Shown here piece by piece: positions 51,222-59,848 of a stretch of 64,000 nt of DNA. The notes under the pieces were generated by a model, which worked only from the letters and a program-made list of their open reading frames with translations, was not told the origin of the DNA and searched no databases. Each line of letters starts with the position of its first letter. Position 1 is the stretch's first letter. The position numbers and the translations under genes were made by a program. The stretch is from Hugenholtzia roseola DSM 9546. GTDB lineage: Bacteria; Bacteroidota; Bacteroidia; Cytophagales; Bernardetiaceae. The DNA is taken from the NCBI RefSeq assembly GCF_000422585.1, contig NZ_KE383878.1, positions 177,083 through 241,082 on the forward strand. Direction: 5' to 3'.

Positions 51222-53312
51222 TCACCAATCTATCGCATAATTGAGGCGCAAGAGCCATTCGCGATTTGTGGTAGGATAGGGTGCATGTCCGCCGTTGTAA
51301 GGTTGTATGAAGGGCGGGGCTGCATTGAAGGCATCATGCACGCCTACGGAAAGGTTTAGACCATAACGTAAAAAGTTGCGATAGAGGAGAAAGGCATTGA
51401 AAATGAGGGCTGCCTTCTGCTCTGTGGCAATAAAATCACCTTCGGGCGTTTCGGCAGTAAAAGCCCAACGCTTGGATAGAAAATTGCTACTTAGATTCAG
51501 GTGCAACCCTTTGTAGAGGCGATAGCTGGCTTGCAGGCTGATTTTATGAGGTGCTAATCCCAAATGTTGGTTGTCTATTTCGTCGTTGATGCGATAAGTA
51601 TCGATAATCGGTTTGCCTGCCACAGTATAAAAGGCGTAGGCGGCATATAAGCTGCCACGTGTGAAGCGATAGCGTGTTTCGATTTCAAAACCGCGCGTGC
51701 CTGTTTGTGGATAGTTGGTGTAGCCTTCCGTATTTTCATCTACGACTAAGTAGGTAATGGGGTCGTGCGTTGTGATGTCGTAAAAATTAAGCGTTAGGGA
51801 AAGTTTTTTATCAATTTGATAGCCTGCTTCCAATTCTATCACATTTGTAATTTCGGGTCTGATGCTTTGATTGAGGCTAAAATTGATGTTCTGCACCACA
51901 GGCGCACGAAAAGCCGAACTATAAAGGAGTTTGAGGTGAAATTGCGTCCAAGTTTTGGTAAGCCCTAAGCGAGGCACAAAAACAGACTCATAGAAGCTAT
52001 GATTTTCATAACGCGCCCCAAGTGTCAGGTTTGCCCATTTATGATTCCAGAGCATCTGCCCAAAAAGAGCAATATTTTCGAAGCGAATCCATTGCGAACC
52101 CGTAAAAAAGCCGCTTCTATAAAAGGCATTGTCGTTGAAATATTCCGTACCGAAGGTAAGGTTTAGATTTTGAATAGGCGTATAAAAAAGGCTCAAATTG
52201 GCTCGCAAACGGCGGACATTTTCCACATTTTCAAAAGATTTGGTGAGCGAATCGCCACTTTCATAGTTCCAAGGATTGGAATAAGTATAGCTAAAACGCG
52301 GCAGAATTTTGAGCGTGCCACTTTCATTTTGCCAAAGGTAGCGAATATCTATGATGCCTGTCTGAAAATTGCGCTCGTAAGGGTAGGGGCGAATGTAGTT
52401 CAAACCCGTTTGGATACGGCTGCGATAATTATCCCATAAAGCCCTGATTTCCAAGCCTTTGTATCGCAAATTTCCTATTAGGTTGAAAGTTTGGAGGCGC
52501 GAAACCGCTTGCATCTGAATTGTTTGGTTGCGAAAATCGGTATAAGGTTGCGCACTACGAAGGGCATCACCTACGAAGGCAGAGGCTGCGCCCGACCATT
52601 TTTCACCCGCCTTGCCCAAACTTAGGTTTAGATTTTTGCGCTGCGTGTTAGGCTTTTCCATCGTACCCAAAACCTGCGTCGCTTCCAAACCTTGAAAGGC
52701 AGACTGCGCCCTTGTTACGACATTGATAACGGCGTAGGCTGCTGCGCCCCCATAAATTGCCGACCCAGGTCCTCGAATGATTTCGATGCGCTCGATTTGG
52801 TCAGGCGAAATATGATTCCCAAATTGATTTGTCGCATAGAGCAATTCCGTAATTTCTAAGCCATCAATCATCAATAAGACTTTGCCCTCGTGCGCCCAAT
52901 TCCCACGCATACCCAAGCCCACCACGCCATTGACATCTACGCCAAAATTAAACCCTGGCACAAGCCGAAGCAGGTCTATCAAATCCCTTGCACCGCTGTT
53001 TTCTATCTCGCGCCGCCCCATTACGCTTAATACGCTGGGCGCGTCCCTTCTTTCCAAAAGCGTTTGGGTAGCCAAAGAGGTATAATTTTCGGCAGAATCG
53101 CTCGCCTGCAAATCTTCAATAGAAAACTGATACAGATACAGACTATCCGTATTTTCCAAGGTGTAGTTTTCTTGTGCCATCAAAAAAGCAGCCGAAAAGG
53201 AAGTGCCAAAGAAAAAAAGCAGACCCAAAACAAGGCGTAAGGCACAGAAAAAGGCGTGTGTCTTGCGCTTTTGGTCTAAAAAAAACAAAGGCAAGCGATT
53301 TTGTAGGTTCAT
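51222..53312 (-). CDS. TonB-dependent outer-membrane receptor
   Basis: A 696-residue outer-membrane protein. After a signal peptide (LVLGLLFFFGTSFSAAFLM, cleavage near MAQEN), a TonB-box-like segment and a plug domain (about 60-210, with RDAPSVLSVMGRREIENSG, RDLIDLLRLVPGF and the RIEIIRGPGSAIYGGAAAYAVINVV core in segments RIEIIRGPGSAIYGG and AAYAVINVV) comes a 22-strand barrel ending in an aromatic residue (LRLNYAIDW). The plug signature suggests a siderophore, vitamin or nutrient receptor of the CirA/BtuB type. There is no SusD partner nearby, so a SusC-type glycan role is less likely. The ligand is unknown. Confidence 0.92.
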   Translation of the reverse strand: MNLQNRLPLFFLDQKRKTHAFFCALRLVLGLLFFFGTSFSAAFLMAQENYTLENTDSLYLYQFSIEDLQASDSAENYTSLATQTLLERRDAPSVLSVMGRREIENSGARDLIDLLRLVPGFNFGVDVNGVVGLGMRGNWAHEGKVLLMIDGLEITELLYATNQFGNHISPDQIERIEIIRGPGSAIYGGAAAYAVINVVTRAQSAFQGLEATQVLGTMEKPNTQRKNLNLSLGKAGEKWSGAASAFVGDALRSAQPYTDFRNQTIQMQAVSRLQTFNLIGNLRYKGLEIRALWDNYRSRIQTGLNYIRPYPYERNFQTGIIDIRYLWQNESGTLKILPRFSYTYSNPWNYESGDSLTKSFENVENVRRLRANLSLFYTPIQNLNLTFGTEYFNDNAFYRSGFFTGSQWIRFENIALFGQMLWNHKWANLTLGARYENHSFYESVFVPRLGLTKTWTQFHLKLLYSSAFRAPVVQNINFSLNQSIRPEITNVIELEAGYQIDKKLSLTLNFYDITTHDPITYLVVDENTEGYTNYPQTGTRGFEIETRYRFTRGSLYAAYAFYTVAGKPIIDTYRINDEIDNQHLGLAPHKISLQASYRLYKGLHLNLSSNFLSKRWAFTAETPEGDFIATEQKAALIFNAFLLYRNFLRYGLNLSVGVHDAFNAAPPFIQPYNGGHAPYPTTNREWLLRLNYAIDW

Positions 53313-53610
53313 TTTTTTATGTTTATCATTCTATTTACCAAACCTGCTTTTGCATTTCTAAAAACGTGTGAATGGTTTTCAAACCTTCAAGGTAGCCGAT
53401 TTGTTCGGTTTGTTTGGCTTGTCGGTAGGCTTTTCATAAGAAAGCCGCCTTTCTTTGGGCTAAGATAAAATAAAATTTGGAAATAAAAAACACAAAGGAT
53501 AGAGAAAGGCAAAAAACGGCTTCTCTTGTTCTTTTTGTGCCGTTCCCAAAAGTAGCGCGTTCATTGTGGCTTGTGCGATTGGAGTTTTCTAATAAAAATA
53601 GGGCAAAGAT
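53313..53610. other. Divergent intergenic region, TonB receptor / fabF
   Basis: A/T-rich, with AAAATAAAATTTGG at 53468-53481 that matches the core of the dispersed element. None of the flanking parts of the element are present, so I do not count it as a copy. No gene is visible. Confidence 0.45.
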
Positions 53611-53641
53611 TTTGAAAAATGCAGCCATGTGCCTAATTTTG
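53611..53641 (+). promoter_or_regulatory. Consensus promoter of fabF
   Basis: TTTG at 53611-53614, a 19-base spacer and TAATTTTG at 53634-53641 match both elements exactly. The start codon is at 53688. Confidence 0.7.
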
Positions 53642-53687
53642 AAAAAAAGTACGCAAAAGACCCATACAAATCAATTTGCCTGATATG

Positions 53688-54944
53688 ATGCAATTAAAAA
53701 GAGTTGTTGTTACTGGCTTAGGCGCACTCACGCCCCTGGGAAATGATGTCCAGAGCTACTGGGACAATTTGGCAGCAGGCGTGAGCGGTGCAGCCCCTAT
53801 TACGCGCTTCGATACCGAACATTTTAAGACCAAATTCGCCTGCGAAGTCAAAAATTTTGATGTCCATCAGTACATGGATAGGAAAGAATCCAAGCGCATG
53901 GACATCTTTACACAATACGCAATGGCAGTCGCGACCCAAGCCGTTGCAGATGCCAACTTGCAGGTAGGGCAAAATTGCAACGCCGACCGCGTCGGGGTCA
54001 TTTGGGGGTCTGGCATTGGCGGTATCACCACTTTCGAAGAGGAAGTAGAAGGATTTGCCAAAGGGAGCGGCGTGCCACGCTTCAATCCGTTTTTCATTCC
54101 TAAGATGATTGTCGATATCTGTTCGGGGCATATTTCTATCAAATACGGTTTTAGAGGTCCCAACTACGTAACCGTTTCTGCCTGCGCTTCTTCTACCAAC
54201 GCCCTAATTGATGCTTTTACCTACATTCGCTTGGGCAGAGCTGATGTTATCGTTACGGGTGGCTCGGAAGCGGCGATTACCCGTTCGGGTATCGGGGGTT
54301 TCAATGCGATGAAAGCCCTTTCAGAGCGCAACGATTCGCCCCAAACGGCTTCTCGTCCTTTCGATAAAAATCGCGATGGCTTTGTCATGGGCGAAGGCGG
54401 TGCCTGCCTTATTTTAGAAGAATTGGAGCATGCCAAAGCAAGAGGCGCGAAGATTTACGCCGAAATTATCGGCGGCGGCATTACGGCTGATGCGCACCAC
54501 CTAACTGCCCCACACCCCGAAGGCTTGGGAGCGCGTAATGTGATGTTAGATGCCTTGCGTGATGCGCAAATAGAGCCAGAGGCGGTAGATTATCTCAACG
54601 TGCATGGCACTTCTACGCCCTTAGGTGATGAGCAGGAAATCAAAGCCGTCTTGAAAGTTTTTGAGCAGCATGCCTACAAGATGAATATTAGCTCGACCAA
54701 ATCGATGACAGGACACCTCTTGGGCGCAGCGGGTTCGGTAGAAGCCTTAGCCTGTTTGATGGCGATAGAAAAGGGTATCATACCCCCTACTATCAATCAC
54801 GAAACCATCGACGAAACCATCGACCCTGCCCTGAATCTAACCCTCAACAAAGCCCAAAACCGTCAGGTAGAAGTAGCCATGAGCAATACCTTCGGCTTTG
54901 GCGGACACAATGCCTGTGTGATTATGAAAAAATACAGAGGCTAA
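53688..54944 (+). CDS. fabF: Beta-ketoacyl-ACP synthase II
   Basis: FabF elongates fatty acids by condensing malonyl-ACP with acyl-ACP. The 418-residue protein has the active-site Cys in VSACASSTNALIDAF, the two catalytic His in VHGTSTPLGDEQEI and SMTGHLLGAAGSVE, and the FGFGGHNACVI signature near the C-terminus. The start MQLKRVVVTGLGALTPLG at 53688 fits FabF; TTG at 53676 and ATG at 53685 are alternatives. The acyl-carrier-protein gene often found before fabF is not here, and the gene has its own promoter. Confidence 0.96.
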   Translation: MQLKRVVVTGLGALTPLGNDVQSYWDNLAAGVSGAAPITRFDTEHFKTKFACEVKNFDVHQYMDRKESKRMDIFTQYAMAVATQAVADANLQVGQNCNADRVGVIWGSGIGGITTFEEEVEGFAKGSGVPRFNPFFIPKMIVDICSGHISIKYGFRGPNYVTVSACASSTNALIDAFTYIRLGRADVIVTGGSEAAITRSGIGGFNAMKALSERNDSPQTASRPFDKNRDGFVMGEGGACLILEELEHAKARGAKIYAEIIGGGITADAHHLTAPHPEGLGARNVMLDALRDAQIEPEAVDYLNVHGTSTPLGDEQEIKAVLKVFEQHAYKMNISSTKSMTGHLLGAAGSVEALACLMAIEKGIIPPTINHETIDETIDPALNLTLNKAQNRQVEVAMSNTFGFGGHNACVIMKKYRG

Positions 54945-54965
54945 TTTTCTACAAAAATAAATCTA

Positions 54966-55001
54966 AAAACCTAAGCGTCTTGCAGGCTCTTAGGTTTTTT
55001 T
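54966..55001 (+). terminator. fabF terminator, palindrome family
   Basis: AAACCTAAG and CTTAGGTTT flank CGTCTTGCAGGCT (54967-54997), followed by T to 55001. The same sequence occurs after the DUF805 gene at 56328. Confidence 0.85.
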
Positions 55002-55120
55002 GGCTTTAATAAAAAAAAGATTTTGTTTCGTCATATTGCAAAAGAGAAGCAAGCAATAGTGGTTTATCCTTATTTTTTAGACTTTTTTAAGAAAAGAAGC
55101 TCGAGGCAGGTAGAGAGGTC

Positions 55121-55140
55121 TTGCATGAAATTTCATGCAA
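55121..55140. promoter_or_regulatory. Perfect 20-bp palindrome upstream of the small secreted-protein operon
   Basis: TTGCATGAAA is followed directly by its complement TTTCATGCAA. A second, looser inverted repeat (TTTCAT and ATGAAA, 55141-55158) adjoins it. The site is 93 bases before the ATG at 55234 and is a good candidate operator for a dimeric regulator. Confidence 0.55.
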
Positions 55141-55233
55141 TTTCATTTTTTTATGAAAACTATATTTTTTTTAGGTTCTTTGCGTAGGATTAAGTAGAAA
55201 CACCTTTTCTTACTGCATAACTTATCTATCACA

Positions 55234-55680
55234 ATGAAAAAAACATGGCTTTTGTGGCTTTTGCTACTCTGCTCTACCTACACCGCTTGGGGACAAGACG
55301 ATGTCTGTTTTAAGGTAACAAACTATACCATCGATGGCGTGAATCGCGACAACATAGCCATCAATAATGACGTGGCTCTGTGTTTTTACACAAGTGAAAG
55401 CGGCACTTTTTCATTTGCAAACGTGTGGCGCGAAAGCGACTCTCAATCTTATGGAGCTTGTACTGCACTCAAAAAAAGGTCAGTTGCTGAAACAAGCACG
55501 CAATACGGCTATGACGAATACAAGTTTACTTGGAACTATCAAAACACCTATGATTACAAAAGAGGAACTTGCGCCGTAACACTGCGGAAAATCTACATTC
55601 AGGGTACAATTAAATTTACCTGCCAAATAGTAGAGCTGGCAAGAAACTCTGTTTTAGAATTTAAAGGCTACATGGAATAA
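55234..55680 (+). CDS. Secreted protein of unknown function
   Basis: A 148-residue protein with a signal peptide (MKKTWLLWLLLLCSTYTAWG, cleavage near TAWGQ). The mature protein has four cysteines that could form disulfides, is rich in Tyr, Thr and Asn and looks all-beta (FKVTNYTIDGVNRDNIAINN; VTLRKIYIQGTIKFTCQIVE). I recognise no family. It is the first gene of a three-gene group whose second and third members, a small lipoprotein and a DUF805 membrane protein, follow at 21 and 6 bases. Confidence 0.8.
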   Translation: MKKTWLLWLLLLCSTYTAWGQDDVCFKVTNYTIDGVNRDNIAINNDVALCFYTSESGTFSFANVWRESDSQSYGACTALKKRSVAETSTQYGYDEYKFTWNYQNTYDYKRGTCAVTLRKIYIQGTIKFTCQIVELARNSVLEFKGYME

Positions 55681-55701
55681 ACCTCTTTATCTCAATTTCT
55701 G

Positions 55702-55935
55702 ATGAAAAAATACATTCTCCCTCTTGCACTTTGTTTTTCTTTTTTGGGCTTGATGGCTTGTGAAAAAAAAGCCTCGCCCAACGCAAAATATTCCGCCACT
55801 GCTACTTCTGCTAATCGCCCAATGAGCAAAGAAGATAGCATCAAGCAAGCCAAACTTTTTAAAGAGGCTGCAAAGTCGTTAGGCAATCTTGGTGGCAAAT
55901 TGTTATTCGGAAGAAAGTACAAAACTAAAAACTAA
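55702..55935 (+). CDS. Small lipoprotein
   Basis: A 77-residue protein with a lipobox (LGLMACEKK, Cys20). The mature part is short, basic at the end (KLLFGRKYKTKN) and has no known domain. The start is 21 bases after the preceding stop, so it is very likely cotranscribed with the secreted protein before it. Confidence 0.75.
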   Translation: MKKYILPLALCFSFLGLMACEKKASPNAKYSATATSANRPMSKEDSIKQAKLFKEAAKSLGNLGGKLLFGRKYKTKN

Positions 55936-55941
55936 ATCAAT

Positions 55942-56250
55942 ATGTCTATTTTCTCTTTTTCTGGACGCATCGGGCGTTTGGAATATTTCCTTACTGGAAT
56001 TGGGGTATTTGTTGCAAATAGTTTAGCTACATACTTCCTAAATATTGTGGCTTCTGACGACCCGACAACTGCGCTTTTCTTAGTAGCTCTACTAAGTTTG
56101 TTCCTCTGCTGGATAAGCCTTGCGCAGGCGGTCAAGCGTAGCCATGATGTGGGCAATAGCGGTTGGTGGTGCTTGATACCGTTTTATGGGCTTTATCTCT
56201 TGTTTAAAGAAGGCGATAAAGGCAAAAACAATTATGGTGTAAGGAGCTAA
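55942..56250 (+). CDS. DUF805 membrane protein
   Basis: A 102-residue inner-membrane protein of the DUF805 family. It has FSFSGRIGRLEYFLTGIGVF at the start, two or three membrane helices and the family signature AVKRSHDVGNSGWWCLIPFYGLYLLF (read as KRSHDVGNSGWW and LIPFYGLYLLF) with the terminal EGDKGKNNYG. The function of the family is unknown. It begins 6 bases after the preceding gene and ends the three-gene unit, followed by a palindrome-family terminator. Confidence 0.9.
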   Translation: MSIFSFSGRIGRLEYFLTGIGVFVANSLATYFLNIVASDDPTTALFLVALLSLFLCWISLAQAVKRSHDVGNSGWWCLIPFYGLYLLFKEGDKGKNNYGVRS

Positions 56251-56326
56251 ATGGCTAAAAATACACCGCACTTTATATTAGGTCTTTGATAGACTACCTT
56301 AACACTCACATTCTTAACTTCGAGTT

Positions 56327-56362
56327 AAAACCTAAGCGTCTTGCAGGCTCTTAGGTTTTTTT
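56327..56362 (+). terminator. Terminator of the small operon, palindrome family
   Basis: The same 31-nt hairpin as after fabF (AAACCTAAG, CGTCTTGCAGGCT, CTTAGGTTT; 56328-56358), followed by T to 56362. Confidence 0.85.
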
Positions 56363-56528
56363 GGCTTTTTTCCTTGTCTTAAAAAAGGCAAACTTGGGTG
56401 CAAAATAGCGCAAAAAGGCTAATTTTGCGTCTGTTATCGGTGTCTGCCAACTGAATGGCTCATTTGCCGCTTGTTTCTTGGCTTCTTTGAAGCCTTTGCC
56501 TAAAATTATCTCTGCCTGCCCTCCTTTT

Positions 56529-56560
56529 TGTATGAAATTATCTCTGTATGAAATTATTAG
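56529..56560 (+). repeat. 16-base tandem duplication at a start codon, creating a 10-codon upstream frame
   Basis: TGTATGAAATTAT occurs at 56529-56541 and 56545-56557 with period 16. The first ATG (56532) reads MKLSLYEIIR and stops at 56562-56564, overlapping the true start (56548) in another frame. AAATTATCTCTG also occurs at 56503-56514, 32 bases before its second copy. Confidence 0.7.
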
Positions 56561-57627
56561 ATAGATACATCTTTTTTCAATTCCTGACGACCTACCTCTT
56601 TACGGTCTTAATTCTGGTTTTGGTAATTTGTGTGATAGATTATAGCGAAAAAAGCGACGATTTTATCAAAAATGCCGTTCCCCTTTCGGAAATTTTATTT
56701 GATTACTACATCAATTTCATTCTCCATTTAGCAACCCTTATCACGCCACTTTTGGTCTTTATCGCGACGGTCTTTATTACGGCGCGTTTGGCAGGGCGTA
56801 CCGAATGGATAGCCATGCTAAGTTCGGGCGTGAGTTTTCGGCGTTTGCTTGTGCCTTATTTTGCAGGGGCAACCCTTATCGGAATTTTCTCCTTTTATTT
56901 GGGCGGTTGGGTAGTGCCAGATGCCAATAAAGAGCGTATCGCCTTCGAGGTGCGCTACATCAAAAAGCCTTATAGTTTTGATGAGCGCAATTTCCATTCG
57001 CGCGTAGGCGAAAATGTCTATGCCTATATGCAGAGCTACAACAATCAGACCCATACAGGGCGTTATTTTTCATTAGAAAAAATCATCAACCATCAAATTA
57101 TAGAAAAATTACAAGCCGATGTCATTACTTGGGATACGGCACGCCGAAGTTGGCACTTAGAAAATTACGTCATCCACTATTTTGACGGTGAAAAAGAAAA
57201 GCTCAAAGAAGGGCGCGATTTGGACACCCTTATCGCTTTACAACCCAAAGACTTTGAGAGCAAGCACCGTTATTACGAAACGCTCACCTTCCCCGAATTA
57301 GAAAATTATATCAGCACCCAACAGCAGCGCGGCAGAATCCAAGACTTAGGGATTTATTATGTAGAAAAATTCCAACGCTATGCCTCGCCTTTTTCTATTT
57401 TGGTGCTGACCCTACTGGGCGTAGCCGTTTCTTCGCGCAAAACCCGACAGGGTACAAGTTTTCAAATCGCCTTGGGTTTTATTTTGGCGTTTGTCTTTCT
57501 AATTTTTGTGATTATTTCGCGCAGTTTGGGGCAAAGTGGCAGCTACCCGCCCGAAATAGTGGCTTTTTTGCCTAATATCACCTTCGGCTTAGTGGCGTTT
57601 TATTTATACAAAAAAGCCCCCAAATAA
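56548..57627 (+). CDS. LptF/LptG-family permease (YjgP/YjgQ)
   Basis: A 359-residue inner-membrane protein of the LPS export permease family. It has two N-terminal membrane helices joined by a loop, a large periplasmic beta-jellyroll (about 110-260) and two or three C-terminal helices, as in LptF and LptG. The start MKLLDRYIFFQFLTTYLFTV is typical. The LPS transport complex LptB2FG moves lipopolysaccharide out of the inner membrane; which of F or G this is cannot be told. In Bacteroidota these genes often stand alone, as here. Confidence 0.9.
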   Translation: MKLLDRYIFFQFLTTYLFTVLILVLVICVIDYSEKSDDFIKNAVPLSEILFDYYINFILHLATLITPLLVFIATVFITARLAGRTEWIAMLSSGVSFRRLLVPYFAGATLIGIFSFYLGGWVVPDANKERIAFEVRYIKKPYSFDERNFHSRVGENVYAYMQSYNNQTHTGRYFSLEKIINHQIIEKLQADVITWDTARRSWHLENYVIHYFDGEKEKLKEGRDLDTLIALQPKDFESKHRYYETLTFPELENYISTQQQRGRIQDLGIYYVEKFQRYASPFSILVLTLLGVAVSSRKTRQGTSFQIALGFILAFVFLIFVIISRSLGQSGSYPPEIVAFLPNITFGLVAFYLYKKAPK

Positions 57628-57637
57628 GACCCAAAAA

Positions 57638-59446
57638 CTAAGCGTCTGCTCCAAAACGCTCGATAAGAAAGGTCTTAAAGTCTTGCTCTGTCCCCATGTC
57701 AAGTTTCTTTTTGAGGCGATATTTCAGACTTTCAAGCCCTCGCAGGCTCATACTAAGCAGATTTGCCATCTCCTTATTAGAAAGGTCTATCAAACTTAAA
57801 GCACAGACGTTGAGTTCTTTGGTGCTTAAAAATTCATAGTCTTGGCGCAAATGGCGAAAAATGTCGGGGTATAAGTTTTTGATATTTTCCGTAATTTGGA
57901 GCAATTCAAGCTCGACCTCGTTTTCGCGCTTAATCTCGCGCAACAATTGAGGTAAGCCCATCTTTTGCGACTGCAAGCCGTCTTGAATGGCTTTAATCGT
58001 CTGTTCTTTGCGCTCTATAAGGGCTTCTTGCATGGCAAGTTTGACTTCCAAGTGGCTAATTTCTTCTCTAAAACTTTCCTCTTCCTTGATTTTATTGTGA
58101 TACAAGGCAGCGATGCGCTCTTTCTCGGCTTCTATGGCGGCTTTGTCTTCCAAATTGACCTGATACTCCTGCAAATGCACCGCCAGCTGTGCCTCCACGC
58201 GCTTTTTTTTGAGCAAATTCAATCGCCATTCGCGATACAAAAAGAGAGCCGCCGAAAAGAGTAGCAAAAAGACCAGTCCTCCTATCAGGATAAAAAGTTG
58301 TAACTGCTCGCGCTGATATTGCGCCAAGAAGTAGGCTCTTTCTTGCTGCCGTAGCCTTTGCGTTTGTGCTAAGGTCTTGCGAAAAAGCGACTGATTTTGT
58401 TTCAGAATCGCATTTCCCTGACGGATATAGGCTTCGAAAAGTGCTATCTGCGTTGTATCCCCTTTCTGGGCAAGGATTAGGTGTAGCTTTTCTGCAAGCA
58501 AGTTTTGCTTTTGCTCTTGCCATAAAGCCCCGTCTTGCACCGTTAGGATACGCTCGGTATAATGCAAAGCACTGTCTAAATAGCGAAGTTTGGTAGGCGT
58601 ATCTTGGGCAAGTTTGCTTCGAATATGAAAGTAGTCTTCTTGGAAAGAATAGAGAAAGTGTAGGTCTTTTCGCTGTTTTTTCAGATTTTCAACACTTTTT
58701 TCATAAAAGCCTTCTACAAACTGTTGGATAATCTTTGGGGAAAGCGAATCTTTTGCAACCCCTATATAGGCGTTCATGTAGTTGCAATACAAAATTCCCC
58801 CCACTGCGGTATAATCTGTAGCCGCCTTTTCAATCACAGGCTTTAAGATTTGATAGGCTTCTTTGGGTTTTCCCATCTCTAAAAAAGAAGTGGCAATGTT
58901 ATTATGAACCACAAGGGACATCTCGCCCTTTGTCTTGACTTGAAGTTCGCCCTGCTTTTGAAAGTAAAAGAGAGCCTTCTCAAAGTCTTTTTCGGTGTAA
59001 TACAAACCTGCAATGCACTGCAAAAAAATGCCTTTGAGCGAATCTAAATGCGCTATTTCGGTGTAGGGCTCTGCTTCGAGGTCTTTCCAAAGATTTTCAA
59101 GCCTTGTGATGTGTGAGATATTGGTAAATCTATCTGCCTGTGCATTGACAAGTTGTAGATTGGCATAGATGCGCATGGGCATTGCATTTTGCGCTTGTGA
59201 GGCAGCTTCGAGATGCTCATACAAAAGTGTAGCCTCTGCCTGATTGCCTCGTTGCCAAAGGGCATCTGCCGAATCTTTCAATGCCTCGATGTCGAGTGAA
59301 AGCAGCGGCGTTGATTCGAAACCAAAAAGCGTATTGAAATCTGACGCACCTGAAGAATGGTTTTGCCCTTGGCAGGCAGCCAATCCCAATACCACAAGAG
59401 CAAAGGCAAAAAGCGTAGAAAAGCGCGTAAGGTTATTGGTTTGCAT
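57638..59446 (-). CDS. TPR-containing membrane regulator with LuxR-type HTH
   Basis: A 602-residue protein. It begins with a lipoprotein-type signal (LVVLGLAACQGQN, Cys25), followed by TPR helices (about 45-340), one membrane helix (LFILIGGLVFLLLFSAALFLY, about 385-405), a coiled coil and a C-terminal helix-turn-helix (about 540-595, LSTKELNVCALSLIDLSNKEMA and LLSMSLRGLESLKYRLKKKL in segments). The sensor outside, helix, coiled coil and DNA-binding domain inside resemble Bacteroidota membrane-bound regulators that read an envelope state directly. Its targets are unknown. It converges with the LptF/LptG-like gene, the stops being 10 bases apart. Confidence 0.85.
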   Translation of the reverse strand: MQTNNLTRFSTLFAFALVVLGLAACQGQNHSSGASDFNTLFGFESTPLLSLDIEALKDSADALWQRGNQAEATLLYEHLEAASQAQNAMPMRIYANLQLVNAQADRFTNISHITRLENLWKDLEAEPYTEIAHLDSLKGIFLQCIAGLYYTEKDFEKALFYFQKQGELQVKTKGEMSLVVHNNIATSFLEMGKPKEAYQILKPVIEKAATDYTAVGGILYCNYMNAYIGVAKDSLSPKIIQQFVEGFYEKSVENLKKQRKDLHFLYSFQEDYFHIRSKLAQDTPTKLRYLDSALHYTERILTVQDGALWQEQKQNLLAEKLHLILAQKGDTTQIALFEAYIRQGNAILKQNQSLFRKTLAQTQRLRQQERAYFLAQYQREQLQLFILIGGLVFLLLFSAALFLYREWRLNLLKKKRVEAQLAVHLQEYQVNLEDKAAIEAEKERIAALYHNKIKEEESFREEISHLEVKLAMQEALIERKEQTIKAIQDGLQSQKMGLPQLLREIKRENEVELELLQITENIKNLYPDIFRHLRQDYEFLSTKELNVCALSLIDLSNKEMANLLSMSLRGLESLKYRLKKKLDMGTEQDFKTFLIERFGADA

Positions 59447-59766
59447 AGATAAATCGGGGTATGATTGCGCAAACTTTGTGCGTAAAAGGCTATTTTATGA
59501 AAAAGATTGCTTGCTAACAGGCACAAGCCTGCAACACACAAGGGCAATACAACTCTTAATAAACAATAAATACAAGGGTAGGTTCTGACAAAGTAAGAGA
59601 AAATACACAAAAGAAGCAAACGCAACACCCTGATTTTGAAGTAAAGATTGACAAATTGAGAAGCCTGCATGAAGAAATAAGCGGCAAAAAGGCAATTTCT
59701 ACGATTTAAAGTAGCAATGCCGTATAAGAAGCGAAGTGATAGCGTATGCGCGGGCAAGACAAAAGC
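59447..59766. other. Divergent intergenic region
   Basis: It separates the membrane regulator from the giant surface-protein gene. A minus-strand frame (59278-59757) overlaps the regulator and is not credible. No strong hairpin or known repeat is present. Confidence 0.45.
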
Positions 59767-59797
59767 TATGTTCTAAGGTTAGGACTTTGTAATTTTG
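59767..59797 (+). promoter_or_regulatory. Candidate promoter of the beta-helix protein gene
   Basis: TAATTTTG at 59790-59797 is an exact -7 match; TATG at 59767-59770, 19 bases upstream, is one base off TTTG. The start codon at 59849 follows after 51 bases. Confidence 0.5.
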
Positions 59798-59848
59798 AGC
59801 AGAACAAACACGGGTGCGCCCAACACCAATCCTAAACCATCAAGTATC

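Noticed and set aside
53468-53481. AAAATAAAATTTGG upstream of fabF, the core word of the dispersed element
   Set aside because: No hairpin, palindrome or terminal repeat accompanies it. The word alone is A/T-rich enough to occur by chance.
59278-59757. A 159-codon minus-strand frame upstream of the membrane regulator
   Set aside because: It overlaps the start of the regulator gene in another frame and shows no domain or signal peptide.
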